A DNA stretch of 64,000 nucleotides, taken from the NCBI GenBank assembly GCA_947487835.1, contig CANKXX010000002.1, forward strand, positions 372,001-436,000, written 5' to 3'. Numbering within the stretch: the first letter of the stretch is position 1; every line of letters begins with the position of its first letter. Origin of the DNA: an uncultured Microbacteriaceae bacterium. Its GTDB lineage: Bacteria; Actinomycetota; Actinomycetes; Actinomycetales; Microbacteriaceae. The position numbers and the translations under genes were made by a program. Of the stretch, positions 8,408-17,428 are shown piece by piece. The notes below the pieces were generated by a model, which saw only the letters and a program-made list of their open reading frames with translations, ran no database searches and was not told the origin of the DNA.

Positions 8408-8526
8408 CGCGGGCCACTCGGGGCGCACCCGCGTCGGATGCCCCGGCCAGGCACGGCGTATTCGTACCTTCCACGGCACCCGTCCCGGTCCTGGGAATTC
8501 CCGGCACCCTTGTGCGGTTGCCGACG

Positions 8527-8532
8527 TAGACT
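8527..8532 (+). promoter_or_regulatory. candidate -10 element of the Fe-S carrier gene
   Basis: TAGACT lies 58 bases before the ATG at 8591, in a 183-base gap that holds no other gene. A strong AGGAG ribosome-binding site follows at 8579-8583. No clear -35 was found. Confidence 0.35.
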
Positions 8533-8590
8533 GTGCACAGTTTTTTCGCGGCGGCCCCGGTGCCGCGCCCTCTCGAATAGGAGTCCCGGC

Positions 8591-8953
8591 ATGACTGACA
8601 CCACGATCACCTCGCCCGAGACCCGCGCGCACGGCGTCGGCCTCACCGACGCGGCGGCCGCGAAGGTCAAGGGTCTGCTCACCCAGGAGGGGCGCGACGA
8701 CCTGCGCCTGCGCATCGCCGTGCAGCCCGGCGGCTGCTCCGGCCTGATCTACCAGCTCTACTTCGACGAGCGCATGCTCGACGGCGACGCCGCGGTCGAT
8801 TTCGAGGGCGTCGAGGTGGTCGTGGACAAGATGAGCGTGCCCTACCTCGAGGGCGCGACCATCGATTTCGAGGACACCATCGAGAAGCAGGGGTTCACCA
8901 TCGACAACCCCAACGCGGCCGGCTCCTGCGCCTGTGGAGATTCCTTCCACTGA
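8591..8953 (+). CDS. erpA: A-type iron-sulfur cluster carrier (HesB/IscA family)
   Basis: A 120-residue A-type carrier that holds a [2Fe-2S] or [4Fe-4S] cluster and hands it to apoproteins. The three ligand cysteines are present: C49 in QPGGCSG, and C113 and C115 in the C-terminal SCACGDSFH. The length and the acidic N-terminus fit the ErpA-like actinobacterial group. AGGAG is well placed before the ATG. The gene stands directly upstream of the cytochrome oxidase genes, and the Rieske subunit lies in the same region. A functional link through Fe-S supply is plausible but is inference. The name erpA follows common usage for this family in actinobacteria. Confidence 0.92.
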   Translation: MTDTTITSPETRAHGVGLTDAAAAKVKGLLTQEGRDDLRLRIAVQPGGCSGLIYQLYFDERMLDGDAAVDFEGVEVVVDKMSVPYLEGATIDFEDTIEKQGFTIDNPNAAGSCACGDSFH

Positions 8954-8972
8954 CCTGCGTATTCGTTGTTAC

Positions 8973-9007
8973 CGAGAGGGAGTCGTCCATGGGGCGGCTC
9001 CCTTTCG
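8973..9007 (+). terminator. stem-loop after the Fe-S carrier gene
   Basis: CGAGAGGGAG and CTCCCTTTCG pair over ten positions (one G-T) around a 15-base loop. There is no strong T-run, so factor-independent termination is only possible. Confidence 0.4.
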
Positions 9008-9010
9008 CAT

Positions 9011-9016
9011 TAGACT
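9011..9016 (+). promoter_or_regulatory. candidate -10 element of ctaC
   Basis: TAGACT (as TTAGACT) lies 36 bases before the ctaC GTG. The same hexamer is seen before hisD, erpA and dxs in this window. Confidence 0.4.
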
Positions 9017-9052
9017 GGCGGAGTCACACTGGAACTTCCGAAGGGTCATTAG

Positions 9053-9997
9053 GTGCGCTCAAAACGCCGTATCCGTTGGGCAGCAATCCCGATGGCAGCG
9101 ACTCTCGTCGTTGTCCTCGCGGGGTGCACGCAGGCGCAGCTACAGGGATGGCTCCCGGGCAACGCTGACACCACGAACGAGACGGGCGACATCATGGCGC
9201 TCTGGTTCACGTCGTGGGTCATCCTCCTCGTCGTGGGGCTCGTCACCTGGATCCTCATCATCTGGGCCGCGGTCATGTACCGCCGCCGCAAGGGCCAGAC
9301 CGGCCTCCCGGTCCAGCTGCGCTACAACCTGCCGATCGAGATCTTCTACACGGTCGTCCCGCTGATCCTGGTGCTCGGCTTCTTCGCCTTCACCGCGCGC
9401 ACGCAGAACGTGCTCGAGGCCCGCTTCGACGAGCCCGAGGTCAAGATCGAGGCCTACGGCAAGCGCTGGGCCTGGGACTTCAACTACCTCGGCGGACAGA
9501 CCGAGGACGGTCAGGTCGTCGAGGGCGACGCCTACACCGCCGGCGTGCAGGCCGTCGACGCGGCCCGCGGTCCGCAGGGCTCGGTCAACGAGGAGCTGCT
9601 GCCCACGCTGTACCTCCCCGTGGACACCAAGGTGGAGATCCACCTCAAGGCCCGTGACGTGATCCACTCGTTCTGGGTCGTGGACTTCCTCTACAAGAAG
9701 GACATGATCCCCGGCGTCGACACGAACTACTTCACCTTCATCCCGCAGGAGGAGGGCACCTTCATCGGCAAGTGCGCCGAGCTGTGCGGCGAGTACCACT
9801 CGCTCATGCTCTTCCAGGTGAAGGTCGTCTCGCTCGACGAGTACAACGCGCAGGTGCGTGACCTCAAGGATGCGGGCTTCGAGGGCCGTCTCGGTGACGA
9901 GTACAACGCCAACAGCACGCTCCCGGGAACCGGTGCGCCGGAGATGCTCGAGCACGGCGAAGAGAACACCCCCGGCGAAGAGAACAACGAAGAGTAG
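9053..9997 (+). CDS. ctaC: cytochrome c oxidase subunit II
   Basis: A 314-residue subunit II of the aa3 oxidase, which takes electrons from cytochrome cc through its CuA centre. The N-terminus is a lipoprotein signal with lipobox LAGC (residues 22-25). Two membrane helices follow (WVILLVVGLVTWILIIWA and IFYTVVPLILVLGFFAF). The extracytoplasmic cupredoxin domain has the first CuA His in DVIHSFWV and the cluster CAELCGEYHSLM, giving C-x-E-x-C-x3-H-x2-M. The acidic C-terminal tail is rich in Glu and Asn. The start is a GTG with a GAAGGG site upstream. It heads the ctaC-ctaD-ctaF operon; ctaD starts 15 bases later. Confidence 0.97.
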   Translation: MRSKRRIRWAAIPMAATLVVVLAGCTQAQLQGWLPGNADTTNETGDIMALWFTSWVILLVVGLVTWILIIWAAVMYRRRKGQTGLPVQLRYNLPIEIFYTVVPLILVLGFFAFTARTQNVLEARFDEPEVKIEAYGKRWAWDFNYLGGQTEDGQVVEGDAYTAGVQAVDAARGPQGSVNEELLPTLYLPVDTKVEIHLKARDVIHSFWVVDFLYKKDMIPGVDTNYFTFIPQEEGTFIGKCAELCGEYHSLMLFQVKVVSLDEYNAQVRDLKDAGFEGRLGDEYNANSTLPGTGAPEMLEHGEENTPGEENNEE

Positions 9998-10012
9998 GAA
10001 CACGAGAACCGC

Positions 10013-11755
10013 ATGACATCCACTCTCAACCGCCCCACGGAGCTGCCCGCCGGACAGGCGTCGGTGCTCCGCGAGTCCAGGGTCGAGCGCAAGGGCAACG
10101 TGCTCGTCCGCTGGGCGACCTCGACCGATCACAAGGTCATCGGGTACATGTACCTGATCTCGTCGTTCGTCTACTTCTGCATCGGCGGCGTCATGGCGCT
10201 GATCATCCGCGCTCAGCTGTTCCAGCCGGGCCTGGAGGTCGTGCAGACCTTCGAGCAGTACAACCAGCTCTTCACGATGCACGGCACGATCATGCTGCTC
10301 ATGTTCGCGACGCCGCTCTTCGCGGGCTTCGCCAACGTGCTGATGCCGCTCCAGATCGGCGCGCCTGACGTCGCGTTCCCGCGACTCAACGCGCTGGCCT
10401 ACTGGTTCTACAGCATCGGCTCCGCGATCGCCGTGGCCGGCTTCCTCACCCCGCAGGGCGCCGCGTCCTTCGGCTGGTTCGCCTACACGCCGCTGTCCAG
10501 CACCACATTCACCCCGGGCATCGGCGGAAACCTCTGGGTCTTCGGCCTCGCCCTGAGCGGCTTCGGCACGATCCTCGGTGGCGTGAACTTCATCACCACG
10601 ATCATCACGATGCGCGCCCCCGGCATGACGATGTTCCGCATGCCGATCTTCACCTGGAACATCCTGGTGACGTCGATCCTCGTCATCCTGGCGTTCCCGG
10701 TGCTCGCCGCCGCGATGTTCGGCCTCGGCCTGGACCGCGTGTTCGACGCCCACATCTACGACCCCGCCAACGGCGGTCCGATCCTCTGGCAGCACCTGTT
10801 CTGGTTCTTCGGCCACCCCGAGGTGTACATCATCGCGCTGCCGTTCTTCGGCATCGTCTCCGAGGTCTTCCCGGTGTTCAGCCGCAAGCCGATCTTCGGC
10901 TACAAGACGCTGGTCTACGCGACGATCGCCATCGCGGCCCTGTCCGTGACCGTGTGGGCCCACCACATGTACGTGACCGGCTCCGTGCTGCTGCCGTTCT
11001 TCGCCCTGATGACGATGCTCATCGCGGTTCCGACCGGCGTGAAGATCTTCAACTGGGTCGGCACCATGTGGCGCGGTTCGGTCACGTTCGAGACCCCGCT
11101 CCTCTGGGCGATCGGCTTCCTCGTGACCTTCACCTTCGGTGGTCTCACGGGCGTCATCCTCGCCTCCCCGCCGCTCGACTTCCACGTGTCCGACACCTAC
11201 TTCGTCGTGGCGCACTTCCACTACGTGGTGTTCGGCACGGTCGTGTTCGCGATGTTCTCCGGCTTCTACTTCTGGTGGCCGAAGTGGACCGGCAAGATGC
11301 TCAACGAGTCGCTCGGCAAGATCCACTTCTGGCTCCTGTTCATCGGCTTCCACACCACGTTCCTCATCCAGCACTGGCTCGGCGCGATGGGCATGCCCCG
11401 TCGGTACGCGACGTACCAGCCCGAGGACAACTTCATCTGGATGAACCAGCTCTCCTCGATCGGCGCGGGCATCCTCGCCGCCTCGATGCTGCCGTTCTTC
11501 CTGAACGTGTGGATCACGGCCCGCAAGGCGCCCAAGGTGACGGTGAACGACCCGTGGGGCTACGGCCGGTCGCTCGAGTGGGCCACGTCCTGCCCGCCGC
11601 CCCGCCACAACTTCACCTCGATCCCGCGCATCCGCTCCGAGGCGCCCGCGTTCGACCTCAACCACCCCGAGGCCGGCATCCCCGTGGGCGTCGGTCCCGC
11701 GAAGGACGCTCCGGACACCCCGACCTACGACCAGGCCTCTGGAAAGGTGAAGTAA
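10013..11755 (+). CDS. ctaD: cytochrome c oxidase subunit I
   Basis: A 580-residue subunit I with twelve membrane helices, the catalytic and proton-pumping core of the aa3 oxidase. The heme and copper ligands are visible: the His of [12 protein letters not shown], the CuB His in [10 protein letters not shown] with its cross-linked Tyr, the His pair of WAHHMYVTG, and the HFHYVVFG pair that binds heme a3 and heme a. The length and C-terminal hydrophilic extension (from about residue 510) are normal for actinobacteria. It is the second gene of ctaCDF; ctaF follows with only two bases between stop and start. Confidence 0.98.
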   Translation: MTSTLNRPTELPAGQASVLRESRVERKGNVLVRWATSTDHKVIGYMYLISSFVYFCIGGVMALIIRAQLFQPGLEVVQTFEQYNQLFTMHGTIMLLMFATPLFAGFANVLMPLQIGAPDVAFPRLNALAYWFYSIGSAIAVAGFLTPQGAASFGWFAYTPLSSTTFTPGIGGNLWVFGLALSGFGTILGGVNFITTIITMRAPGMTMFRMPIFTWNILVTSILVILAFPVLAAAMFGLGLDRVFDAHIYDPANGGPILWQHLFWFFGHPEVYIIALPFFGIVSEVFPVFSRKPIFGYKTLVYATIAIAALSVTVWAHHMYVTGSVLLPFFALMTMLIAVPTGVKIFNWVGTMWRGSVTFETPLLWAIGFLVTFTFGGLTGVILASPPLDFHVSDTYFVVAHFHYVVFGTVVFAMFSGFYFWWPKWTGKMLNESLGKIHFWLLFIGFHTTFLIQHWLGAMGMPRRYATYQPEDNFIWMNQLSSIGAGILAASMLPFFLNVWITARKAPKVTVNDPWGYGRSLEWATSCPPPRHNFTSIPRIRSEAPAFDLNHPEAGIPVGVGPAKDAPDTPTYDQASGKVK

Positions 11756-11757
11756 GC

Positions 11758-12177
11758 GTGAAGATCAACGCGATCCTCTTCTGGGTCCTCACGGGCTTCT
11801 TCGCCCTCGCGGCGGTCGTGTACGGCTTCTGGACCTACATCAACAGCGGCACGAGCGTGGAGTGGACCGGCACGGTCGCGCTCTCGCTGTCCACCGCCCT
11901 CGCGGCGTTCATCGGGTTCTACCTCAGCCGCGTCATCGGTGCGCAGCCCGAGGTGCTCCCCGAGGACCGCAGCGACGCGAACATCGACGACGGCGACCCC
12001 GAGCTGGGCTTCTTCAGCCCGTGGAGCTGGTGGCCGCTCACGCTGGCCCTCGGCTGCGGCGCGGTGTTCCTGGGCCTCGCGGCCGGCTTCTGGCTGGCGA
12101 TCCTCGGTGTGTTCATCACGGTCATCGCCCTCGTGGGCTGGACGTACGAGTACTACCGCGGCTACTTCGCCCGCTAG
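11758..12177 (+). CDS. ctaF: cytochrome c oxidase subunit IV (actinobacterial type)
   Basis: A 139-residue accessory membrane subunit specific to actinobacterial aa3 oxidases. It has four helices: two near the N-terminus (ILFWVLTGFFALAAVVYGFW and ALSLSTALAAFIGFYL) and two near the C-terminus (WWPLTLALGCGAVFLGLAAG and FWLAILGVFITVIALVGW). The middle section is acidic. The conserved end YEYYRGYFAR matches the family. It begins with GTG two bases after the ctaD stop; GGAAAGG lies upstream inside ctaD, so the genes are probably translationally coupled. Confidence 0.95.
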   Translation: MKINAILFWVLTGFFALAAVVYGFWTYINSGTSVEWTGTVALSLSTALAAFIGFYLSRVIGAQPEVLPEDRSDANIDDGDPELGFFSPWSWWPLTLALGCGAVFLGLAAGFWLAILGVFITVIALVGWTYEYYRGYFAR

Positions 12178-12183
12178 GCCGAC

Positions 12184-12630
12184 ATGATCAGGGCGGCGGT
12201 GGCGGCGGACAACTCCGCCGTGTTCCGGCTGTGCCAGCAGCTGGACATGATCAACGCGCCCGCCGACCGGGACGATTTCGACGTCTCGTTCTTCCACATC
12301 CTGCGCAGCAGGGGGGAGGGGCGGGACGTCCTTCTCGTTGCGGAGGACGAGGCGGGGTCCGTGGTCGGCTATGCCTACCTGACGGTCTCCCGCCTCCTCT
12401 ACGCCGGCGGGCTGTCCGCCCACCTCGAGGAACTCGTCGTCGACCCCTCCGCCCGCGGCGGGGGCATAGGTTCGGACCTCGTGCGCGCCTGCGAGCGGGT
12501 GTGCATCGACCGCGGCGTCGGACAGCTGACGATGTCCACCCGGCGCGCGGGCGGCTTCTACAGCCGCCTGGGCTACGAGCGCACGGCCGAGTTCTACAAG
12601 AAGCTCTTCCGCCGCCAGCCCCCGCGCTAG
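12184..12630 (+). CDS. GNAT family N-acetyltransferase
   Basis: A 148-residue single-domain GNAT acyltransferase. The acetyl-CoA pyrophosphate loop is RGGGIGSDLV near residue 96, preceded by the beta-4 strand LEELVVDPSA, and the C-terminal part has GFYSRLGYERTAEFYKK. The substrate is unknown; small molecules or protein N-termini are both possible. It starts six bases after ctaF and so is probably cotranscribed with the oxidase genes, but homologous clusters usually do not contain it. The repeat array at 12673 follows it, which suggests a local insertion. Confidence 0.88.
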   Translation: MIRAAVAADNSAVFRLCQQLDMINAPADRDDFDVSFFHILRSRGEGRDVLLVAEDEAGSVVGYAYLTVSRLLYAGGLSAHLEELVVDPSARGGGIGSDLVRACERVCIDRGVGQLTMSTRRAGGFYSRLGYERTAEFYKKLFRRQPPR

Positions 12631-12672
12631 CGCCGGAGTGTCCCTGCGCCGCGTGTGCAGGTTGCGTGTGCA

Positions 12673-12844
12673 CGGTCGCTGAGCCTGTCGAAGCGACGTG
12701 AGGTCCCTCAGGTCGGTGGCGTCCCTTCGACGAGCTCAGGGACCGTGTGGGGCCGTCGTGCGTGCCTGCACAGTCACTGAGCCTGTCGAAGCGACGTGAC
12801 GTGCCCGCGGTCCCTTGCATCCCTTCGACAAGCTCAGGGACCGT
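12673..12844 (+). repeat. second array of four palindromic repeats in alternating orientation
   Basis: Units lie at 12673-12698 (plus), 12720-12745 (minus), 12772-12796 (plus) and 12820-12844 (minus), with start-to-start spacing of 47, 52 and 48 bases. The two plus copies have right arm AGCGAC and the two minus copies stem GTCCCT/AGGGAC. Loops again read GAGCC in plus copies and GAGCT in minus copies. The array fills the 233-base gap between the convergent GNAT and rlmA genes; nothing else is seen there. Confidence 0.85.
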
Positions 12845-12863
12845 GTGGGGCCGTGGGCCGTCG

Positions 12864-13682
12864 TCAGTCGCGGCGGCGGAAGCGGAGGGCGTGCACCGAG
12901 GCCGTGACCGTGGTGGTCGCGTCGAGGGCTGCGTCGCCCGTCCGGTGGTGGGCGGAGGGGCCCATGCCGATGAGGGAGGCGACCTCCGTGGGGGAGAGCG
13001 ACAGCGTCGTGCGCACCGGGATCTCGCGGTCGAGCTCGAACCGGGGCGACAGGGCATCCAGCAGGCGCTCCCGCTTCTCCTCCTGGACGCCGAGCACGAG
13101 GCCGCGGTCACGCAGCTCGCTCAGGTGGTCGCCGTCCGGCACCACGACGACGAGGCACCCATCCGGCTCGAGCACCCGCCAGAACTCGTCCGGGTTACGC
13201 GGGGCGAAGACGTTGAGGATGGCGGTCGCGGCGGCATCGCGTACGGGCAGCGGCGCCCACATGTCGGCCACCAGGCCGTCGATCCGGTCGTCGCCGCGCA
13301 CGGCGCGGGAGACGGCGGCGGGGGAGAGGTCCAGGGCCAGCGCCTCGGCGTCCGGACGGCCCTCCAGGACGCGGCGGAGATAGAACCCGGTGCCGCAGCC
13401 GGCGTCGAGGATCCGCTGCTCATCGCCCGCGGGGAGCAGGCCGGCCACCGCATCGGCGATCGCCTCGTAGTGACCCGCGGTGAGGAAGGAGTCCCGGGCA
13501 TCGAGCATGGCCGCGTCGTCGCCGGCGACGCGGGTCCTCGGGCTGAGCAGGGTCACGTAGCCGCGGCGGTTCACGTCGTGGCTGTGCCCCGCCCCGCAGG
13601 CCAGCGAGAGGGGCGGCCGCGGCTCGAGGGGGAGAAAGCAGATCGGGCAGCGGAGCCAGGCGGACAGCGTGACCGTGGTCAC
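12864..13682 (-). CDS. rlmA: 23S rRNA (guanine) N1-methyltransferase, RlmA family
   Basis: A 272-residue RlmA-type enzyme that methylates N1 of a guanine in helix 35 of 23S rRNA (G745 or G748 by E. coli numbering). The N-terminal zinc site is C12, C15, C29 and H33 (CPIC and CGAGHSH), followed by RRGYVTLL, a family signature. The class I methyltransferase fold begins with the SAM motif ILDAGCGTGFYLRR, and NVFAPRNPDEFWRVL corresponds to motif IV and its neighbourhood. Members of the G748 branch give resistance to tylosin-like macrolides in Streptomyces (TlrB); which base is modified here is not clear. The start is GTG at 13682. It lies 50 bases behind qcrB on the same strand. Confidence 0.88.
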   Translation of the reverse strand: MTTVTLSAWLRCPICFLPLEPRPPLSLACGAGHSHDVNRRGYVTLLSPRTRVAGDDAAMLDARDSFLTAGHYEAIADAVAGLLPAGDEQRILDAGCGTGFYLRRVLEGRPDAEALALDLSPAAVSRAVRGDDRIDGLVADMWAPLPVRDAAATAILNVFAPRNPDEFWRVLEPDGCLVVVVPDGDHLSELRDRGLVLGVQEEKRERLLDALSPRFELDREIPVRTTLSLSPTEVASLIGMGPSAHHRTGDAALDATTTVTASVHALRFRRRD

Positions 13683-13732
13683 GTGTCGCCGGCTACCGCT
13701 GCCCGATGGCAGTGCGTCAGCGCTGATAGTGC

Positions 13733-15400
13733 TTAGTGCCGGTTGCTGTCGGCGCCGATGGCCGACTGGTGCTCGCCCTCGATGGCCGCCGCGGCGTGGT
13801 GCTCTCCGTGGGAGAGCTCCACCTCACGGCGGGTGACGGGGGCGATGCGGTCCTCGAAGAACCAGCGGGAGAGACCGGCCCGCACGCGCGTCGCGGCGGT
13901 GATCTTGCCGCGGCTGTTCGGACGGATCATGAGCGGCGCGTAGTCGTTGTAGCTGACCAGCTTCCAGCGGTCGTAGTCGTCGAGCTGCTCGTGCACCTCG
14001 ATGAACTCACCGCCCGGCAGCTTCACGATGCGGCCGGACTCGATGCCGTGCAGCGCGATCTCGCGGTCCTTCTTCATGAGCGCAAGGCACACCCGCTTGG
14101 TGATCAGGTAGGCCACCACCGGACCGAGGATCGCCGCGGCCTGCAGGAAGTGGATCACGTGCTCCATCGCCAGGTCGAAGTGCGTGGCGATCAGGTCGGA
14201 GCTCGCAGCCGCCCACAGCACACCGTAGAACGTCACGCCGGCAGCGCCGATACCCGTGCGGGTCGGGGCGTTGCGGGGACGGTCGGCGATGTGGTGCTCG
14301 CGGTTGTCGCGGGTGATCCAGTGCTCGATGAACGGGTAGATCATCGGGAGCACGATGATCGCGCCGAGCGCCACCATCGGGATCAGGATGTTGAACGACC
14401 ACGTGCGGTTCAGGAACTCGATCTCGAGTCCCGGCGGGATCAGACGCAGGGCGCCGTCAGCGAAGCCGATGTACCAGTCGGGCTGGGTACCGGCGGACAC
14501 CGGGGAGGGGTCGTACGGCCCGTACACCCAGATCGGGTTGATGGCGAAGAAGGTGGCCATGACCACGATGACGCCGAACACGATGAAGAAGAAGCCGCCG
14601 GCCTTCGCCGCGAAGGTGGGGAGGATCGGCACGCCGAGCACGTTCTCGTTCGTGCGGCCGGGGCCGGCGAACTGGGTGTGCTTGTGCACGACCACGAACA
14701 CGAGGTGCAGGGCCAGCAGAGCGACGAGCACCGCGGGCAGCAGCAGGATGTGCAGCGTGTAGAGGCGGCCGACGATCGCGGTGCCCGGGAACTCTCCGCC
14801 GAAGAGGAGGAACGAGATCCAGGTGCCGATGACGGGGATGCCCATGACGAGACCCTCGATGATCCGCAGGCCGTTGCCGGAGAGCAGGTCGTCGGGGAGC
14901 GAGTAGCCGGTGAAGCCCTCACCCATGCCCAGGATGAACAGCACGAAACCGATGACCCAGTTGAGCTCGCGGGGCTTGCGGAAGGTTCCGGTGAAGAACA
15001 CGCGGAGCATGTGCAGGCCCATGGCGGCGATGAAGAGCAGCGCGGCCCAGTGGTGGATCTGGCGGACCAGGAGGCCACCGCGGATGTCGAACGAGATGTC
15101 GAGCGTCGAGGCCATGGCCACGGACATCTCGACGCCCTTGAGCGGCACGTAGGAGCCCTCGTAGTGCGTCTCGGCCATCGAGGGGTCGTAGAAGAAGGTG
15201 AGGAAGGTGCCGGTCACCAGGATCACGACGAAGCTGTAGAGCGCCACCTCGCCGAGCATGAAGGACCAGTGGTCCGGGAAGATCTTGCGGCCGAACTCCT
15301 TGACGACCGCGGAGATGGTGGTCCGCTCGTCGATGTAGTTCGAGGCGGCGGCGGTGTAGCTACTCGCCCTCGTCCGCTTCGGTTCAGTTGTCGTTGACAC
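13733..15400 (-). CDS. qcrB: cytochrome bc1 complex cytochrome b subunit
   Basis: A 555-residue cytochrome b with the long C-terminal extension typical of actinobacteria. The heme b ligands are the His pairs in HHWAALLFIAAMGLHMLRVF and LHILLLPAVLVALLALHLVF, each 14 apart. The Qo-site tetrapeptide is PDWY, not PEWY. About nine helices are visible; residues beyond 420 are hydrophilic. The start is a GTG at 15400 that overlaps the end of qcrA by 17 bases, so coupling is likely. It oxidises menaquinol within the bcc-aa3 supercomplex. Confidence 0.97.
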   Translation of the reverse strand: MSTTTEPKRTRASSYTAAASNYIDERTTISAVVKEFGRKIFPDHWSFMLGEVALYSFVVILVTGTFLTFFYDPSMAETHYEGSYVPLKGVEMSVAMASTLDISFDIRGGLLVRQIHHWAALLFIAAMGLHMLRVFFTGTFRKPRELNWVIGFVLFILGMGEGFTGYSLPDDLLSGNGLRIIEGLVMGIPVIGTWISFLLFGGEFPGTAIVGRLYTLHILLLPAVLVALLALHLVFVVVHKHTQFAGPGRTNENVLGVPILPTFAAKAGGFFFIVFGVIVVMATFFAINPIWVYGPYDPSPVSAGTQPDWYIGFADGALRLIPPGLEIEFLNRTWSFNILIPMVALGAIIVLPMIYPFIEHWITRDNREHHIADRPRNAPTRTGIGAAGVTFYGVLWAAASSDLIATHFDLAMEHVIHFLQAAAILGPVVAYLITKRVCLALMKKDREIALHGIESGRIVKLPGGEFIEVHEQLDDYDRWKLVSYNDYAPLMIRPNSRGKITAATRVRAGLSRWFFEDRIAPVTRREVELSHGEHHAAAAIEGEHQSAIGADSNRH

Positions 15401-16496
15401 TTGCTCGCTCCCAGAAACTCGGTCCTACCGGCTCGGTGAAGTCGCTTTGCGCGATGAGGTAGCCTTCGTCGTCCACGGCGATAGGCAGTTGCGGCAGGGG
15501 CCGCGCGGCGGGTCCGAAGATGACCTCGCAGTGATTGGTCACGTCGAACTGGGACTGGTGGCAGGGGCAGAGCAGGTGGTGCGTGATCTGCTCGTACAGC
15601 GCCACCGGGCAGCCGACGTGCGTGCAGATCTTGGAGTACGCGACGATGCCGTCGTAGGACCAGGTCTTGCGTTCCTCGATCTCGTTGAGCTCGTCCGGGC
15701 GCAGGCGCATGAGCAGCACGGCCGCCTTCGCCTTCTCCTCGAGGTAGTGCTCCGACTCCTCGAGTCCCTCGGGAATGACGTGGAACGCGGAGCCCAGGGT
15801 GACCTCGCTCGCGCGGATCGGCGTGCCGGAGGGGTCGCGGGTGAGGCGGACGCCCTCCTTCCACATGGTGCGGGAGAGCGCGCTGACCGGGTCCTCCTGG
15901 TTGCCCGGGTACAGGTCCCGGAACAGCACGATGGCCGGCAGCGGGAAGGCGACGAGGGCGCCGATGAGGCTGTTGCGCAGCAGCGAGCGGCGGCCGAAGC
16001 CGGACTCCTTGTTCGCCTGGTCGAAGATCTCGACCGCGCGGGCGCGGGTGGCCGGGCTTCCGGTCACCGGGTGGCGCTGGTCGATCATCTCCTCTTCGGG
16101 CATGAGGGCCTTGCCCCAGTGCACGGCGGCGACGCCGATCGCGAGGAGGGCGAGGGACATGCCGAGGCCCAGCATGAGGTTGTTCATGCGGGTCGAGGCG
16201 ATGTTGTTCTCCTCGATCGGGAAGCCGAAGTAGGCCCCGATAGCGAAGACGCTGCCCGCGAGCGACAGGTAGAAGAGGATGTAGACCGTGCGTTCGGCCC
16301 GCTTCTCCTTCTTGGGGTCGAGGTCGGTCACACGCGGCTGGTGCGGCGGGATGCCCGGGTTCTCGAACCGGTCAGGCGCGACTACGCCGAGACCGGGGGA
16401 CGCCTGCGTCTCGGTGGACGCGCTCACCGGGACGGCGACGGATCGCGCCGAGTGTCCGGCCGAAACGACGTCGCGTGCGCCGTGGTCGTCTGCCAT
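15384..16496 (-). CDS. qcrA: cytochrome bc1 complex Rieske iron-sulfur subunit
   Basis: A 370-residue Rieske subunit of the actinobacterial type, with three membrane helices before the Fe-S domain (TVYILFYLSLAGSVFAIGAY, LMLGLGMSLALLAIGVAAVH and LIGALVAFPLPAIVLFRDL). The [2Fe-2S] ligands are in CTHVGCPV and CPCHQSQFD. It passes electrons from quinol at the Qo site to the diheme cytochrome c. The first 50 residues are hydrophilic and cytosolic. It sits between qcrC and qcrB in the minus-strand operon ctaE-qcrC-qcrA-qcrB. Confidence 0.97.
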   Translation of the reverse strand: MADDHGARDVVSAGHSARSVAVPVSASTETQASPGLGVVAPDRFENPGIPPHQPRVTDLDPKKEKRAERTVYILFYLSLAGSVFAIGAYFGFPIEENNIASTRMNNLMLGLGMSLALLAIGVAAVHWGKALMPEEEMIDQRHPVTGSPATRARAVEIFDQANKESGFGRRSLLRNSLIGALVAFPLPAIVLFRDLYPGNQEDPVSALSRTMWKEGVRLTRDPSGTPIRASEVTLGSAFHVIPEGLEESEHYLEEKAKAAVLLMRLRPDELNEIEERKTWSYDGIVAYSKICTHVGCPVALYEQITHHLLCPCHQSQFDVTNHCEVIFGPAARPLPQLPIAVDDEGYLIAQSDFTEPVGPSFWERASVNDN

Positions 16497-16576
16497 GTGT
16501 TCCTATTCCTGCCTGTCTGGGTTGTGCGATAGCACTGTCTTGCTGGGTGTACGACGCTCGCTGTGAGGGAGCACCG

Positions 16577-17374
16577 CTAGTTCGACTTGGCGGTGAGCCA
16601 CACCGTGATCGCGACGATCGCACCGAGACCGAAGAACCAGGCGAAGAGGCCCTCGGCCACCGGCCCGAGCGAGCCGAGCACGTAGCCGCCCGGGGAGGGG
16701 GACTCGCGGTTGAACTCGAGGTACGTGATGATGTCGCGCTTGTCCTCGGGGCTGAGGTTCGCGTCGTTGAAGACGGGCATGTTCTGCGGGCCGATGACCA
16801 TGGCCTCGTAGATGTGCGCCGGGGTCGCGTCGATGGCGGGGGCGTACTTGCCCTCCGTCAGGGCGCCACCGGCGCCGGCGACGTTGTGGCACATGGCGCA
16901 GTTGATGCGGAAGAGCTCGGAGCCGTTGGCGGCGTCGCCCTCCCCGTCCAGGTAGCGGGCGTCCGGGAGACCCGGGCCGGGGCCGAGCGATGCGACGTAT
17001 GCCGCGAGGGCCTTGGTCTGCTCGTCGGTGAACTGCTCGGGCTTCTCCTCGCCCTGCGGTCCCTGCTGGGCGAGCGGCATGCGTCCCGTGCCGACCTGGA
17101 AGTCGACCGAGGCGGCACCGACGCCGATGAGGCTCGGGCCGGACTCGGAGCCCTCGAGGTTCAGGCCGTGGCAGCTGGCACAGTTGGCCGAGAAGAGCTT
17201 CTCGCCCTCGTCGATCATCTGCTGCGAGTTGATGTCGGACTGCGCCTCCGCCGTGCCCCCGGAGATCAGCGCGTATGCGCCACCCGTGGAGAGCAGGCCG
17301 ATGGCAAGAAGGGCGACCGTGGCCAGCGGACTACGTCGGCCGGCGCGGTTCTTGCGTTTCGTCGCGTTACTCAT
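16577..17374 (-). CDS. qcrC: cytochrome bc1 complex diheme cytochrome c subunit
   Basis: A 265-residue cytochrome cc with two CxxCH heme c sites (CASCHGLNLEG and CAMCHNVAGAGG). It bridges the bc1 complex and the aa3 oxidase directly, which replaces a soluble cytochrome c. An N-terminal uncleaved anchor (LATVALLAIGLLSTGGAYAL) and a C-terminal helix (GLFAWFFGLGAIVAITVWL) hold it in the membrane with both heme domains outside. Axial methionines are plausible in RMPLAQQ and QNMPVF. The length is normal. Confidence 0.97.
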   Translation of the reverse strand: MSNATKRKNRAGRRSPLATVALLAIGLLSTGGAYALISGGTAEAQSDINSQQMIDEGEKLFSANCASCHGLNLEGSESGPSLIGVGAASVDFQVGTGRMPLAQQGPQGEEKPEQFTDEQTKALAAYVASLGPGPGLPDARYLDGEGDAANGSELFRINCAMCHNVAGAGGALTEGKYAPAIDATPAHIYEAMVIGPQNMPVFNDANLSPEDKRDIITYLEFNRESPSPGGYVLGSLGPVAEGLFAWFFGLGAIVAITVWLTAKSN

Positions 17375-17428
17375 GCTGTGTGAATCTGCTCCCGCTCGTT
17401 ACCTGTGGACCTGTTACCGAGGGTCCCG

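Noticed and set aside
9140-11665. An 841-codon open frame antisense to ctaC and ctaD
   Set aside because: The sense strand encodes full-length oxidase subunits with all ligand motifs; the antisense product is low-complexity and has no start signal.
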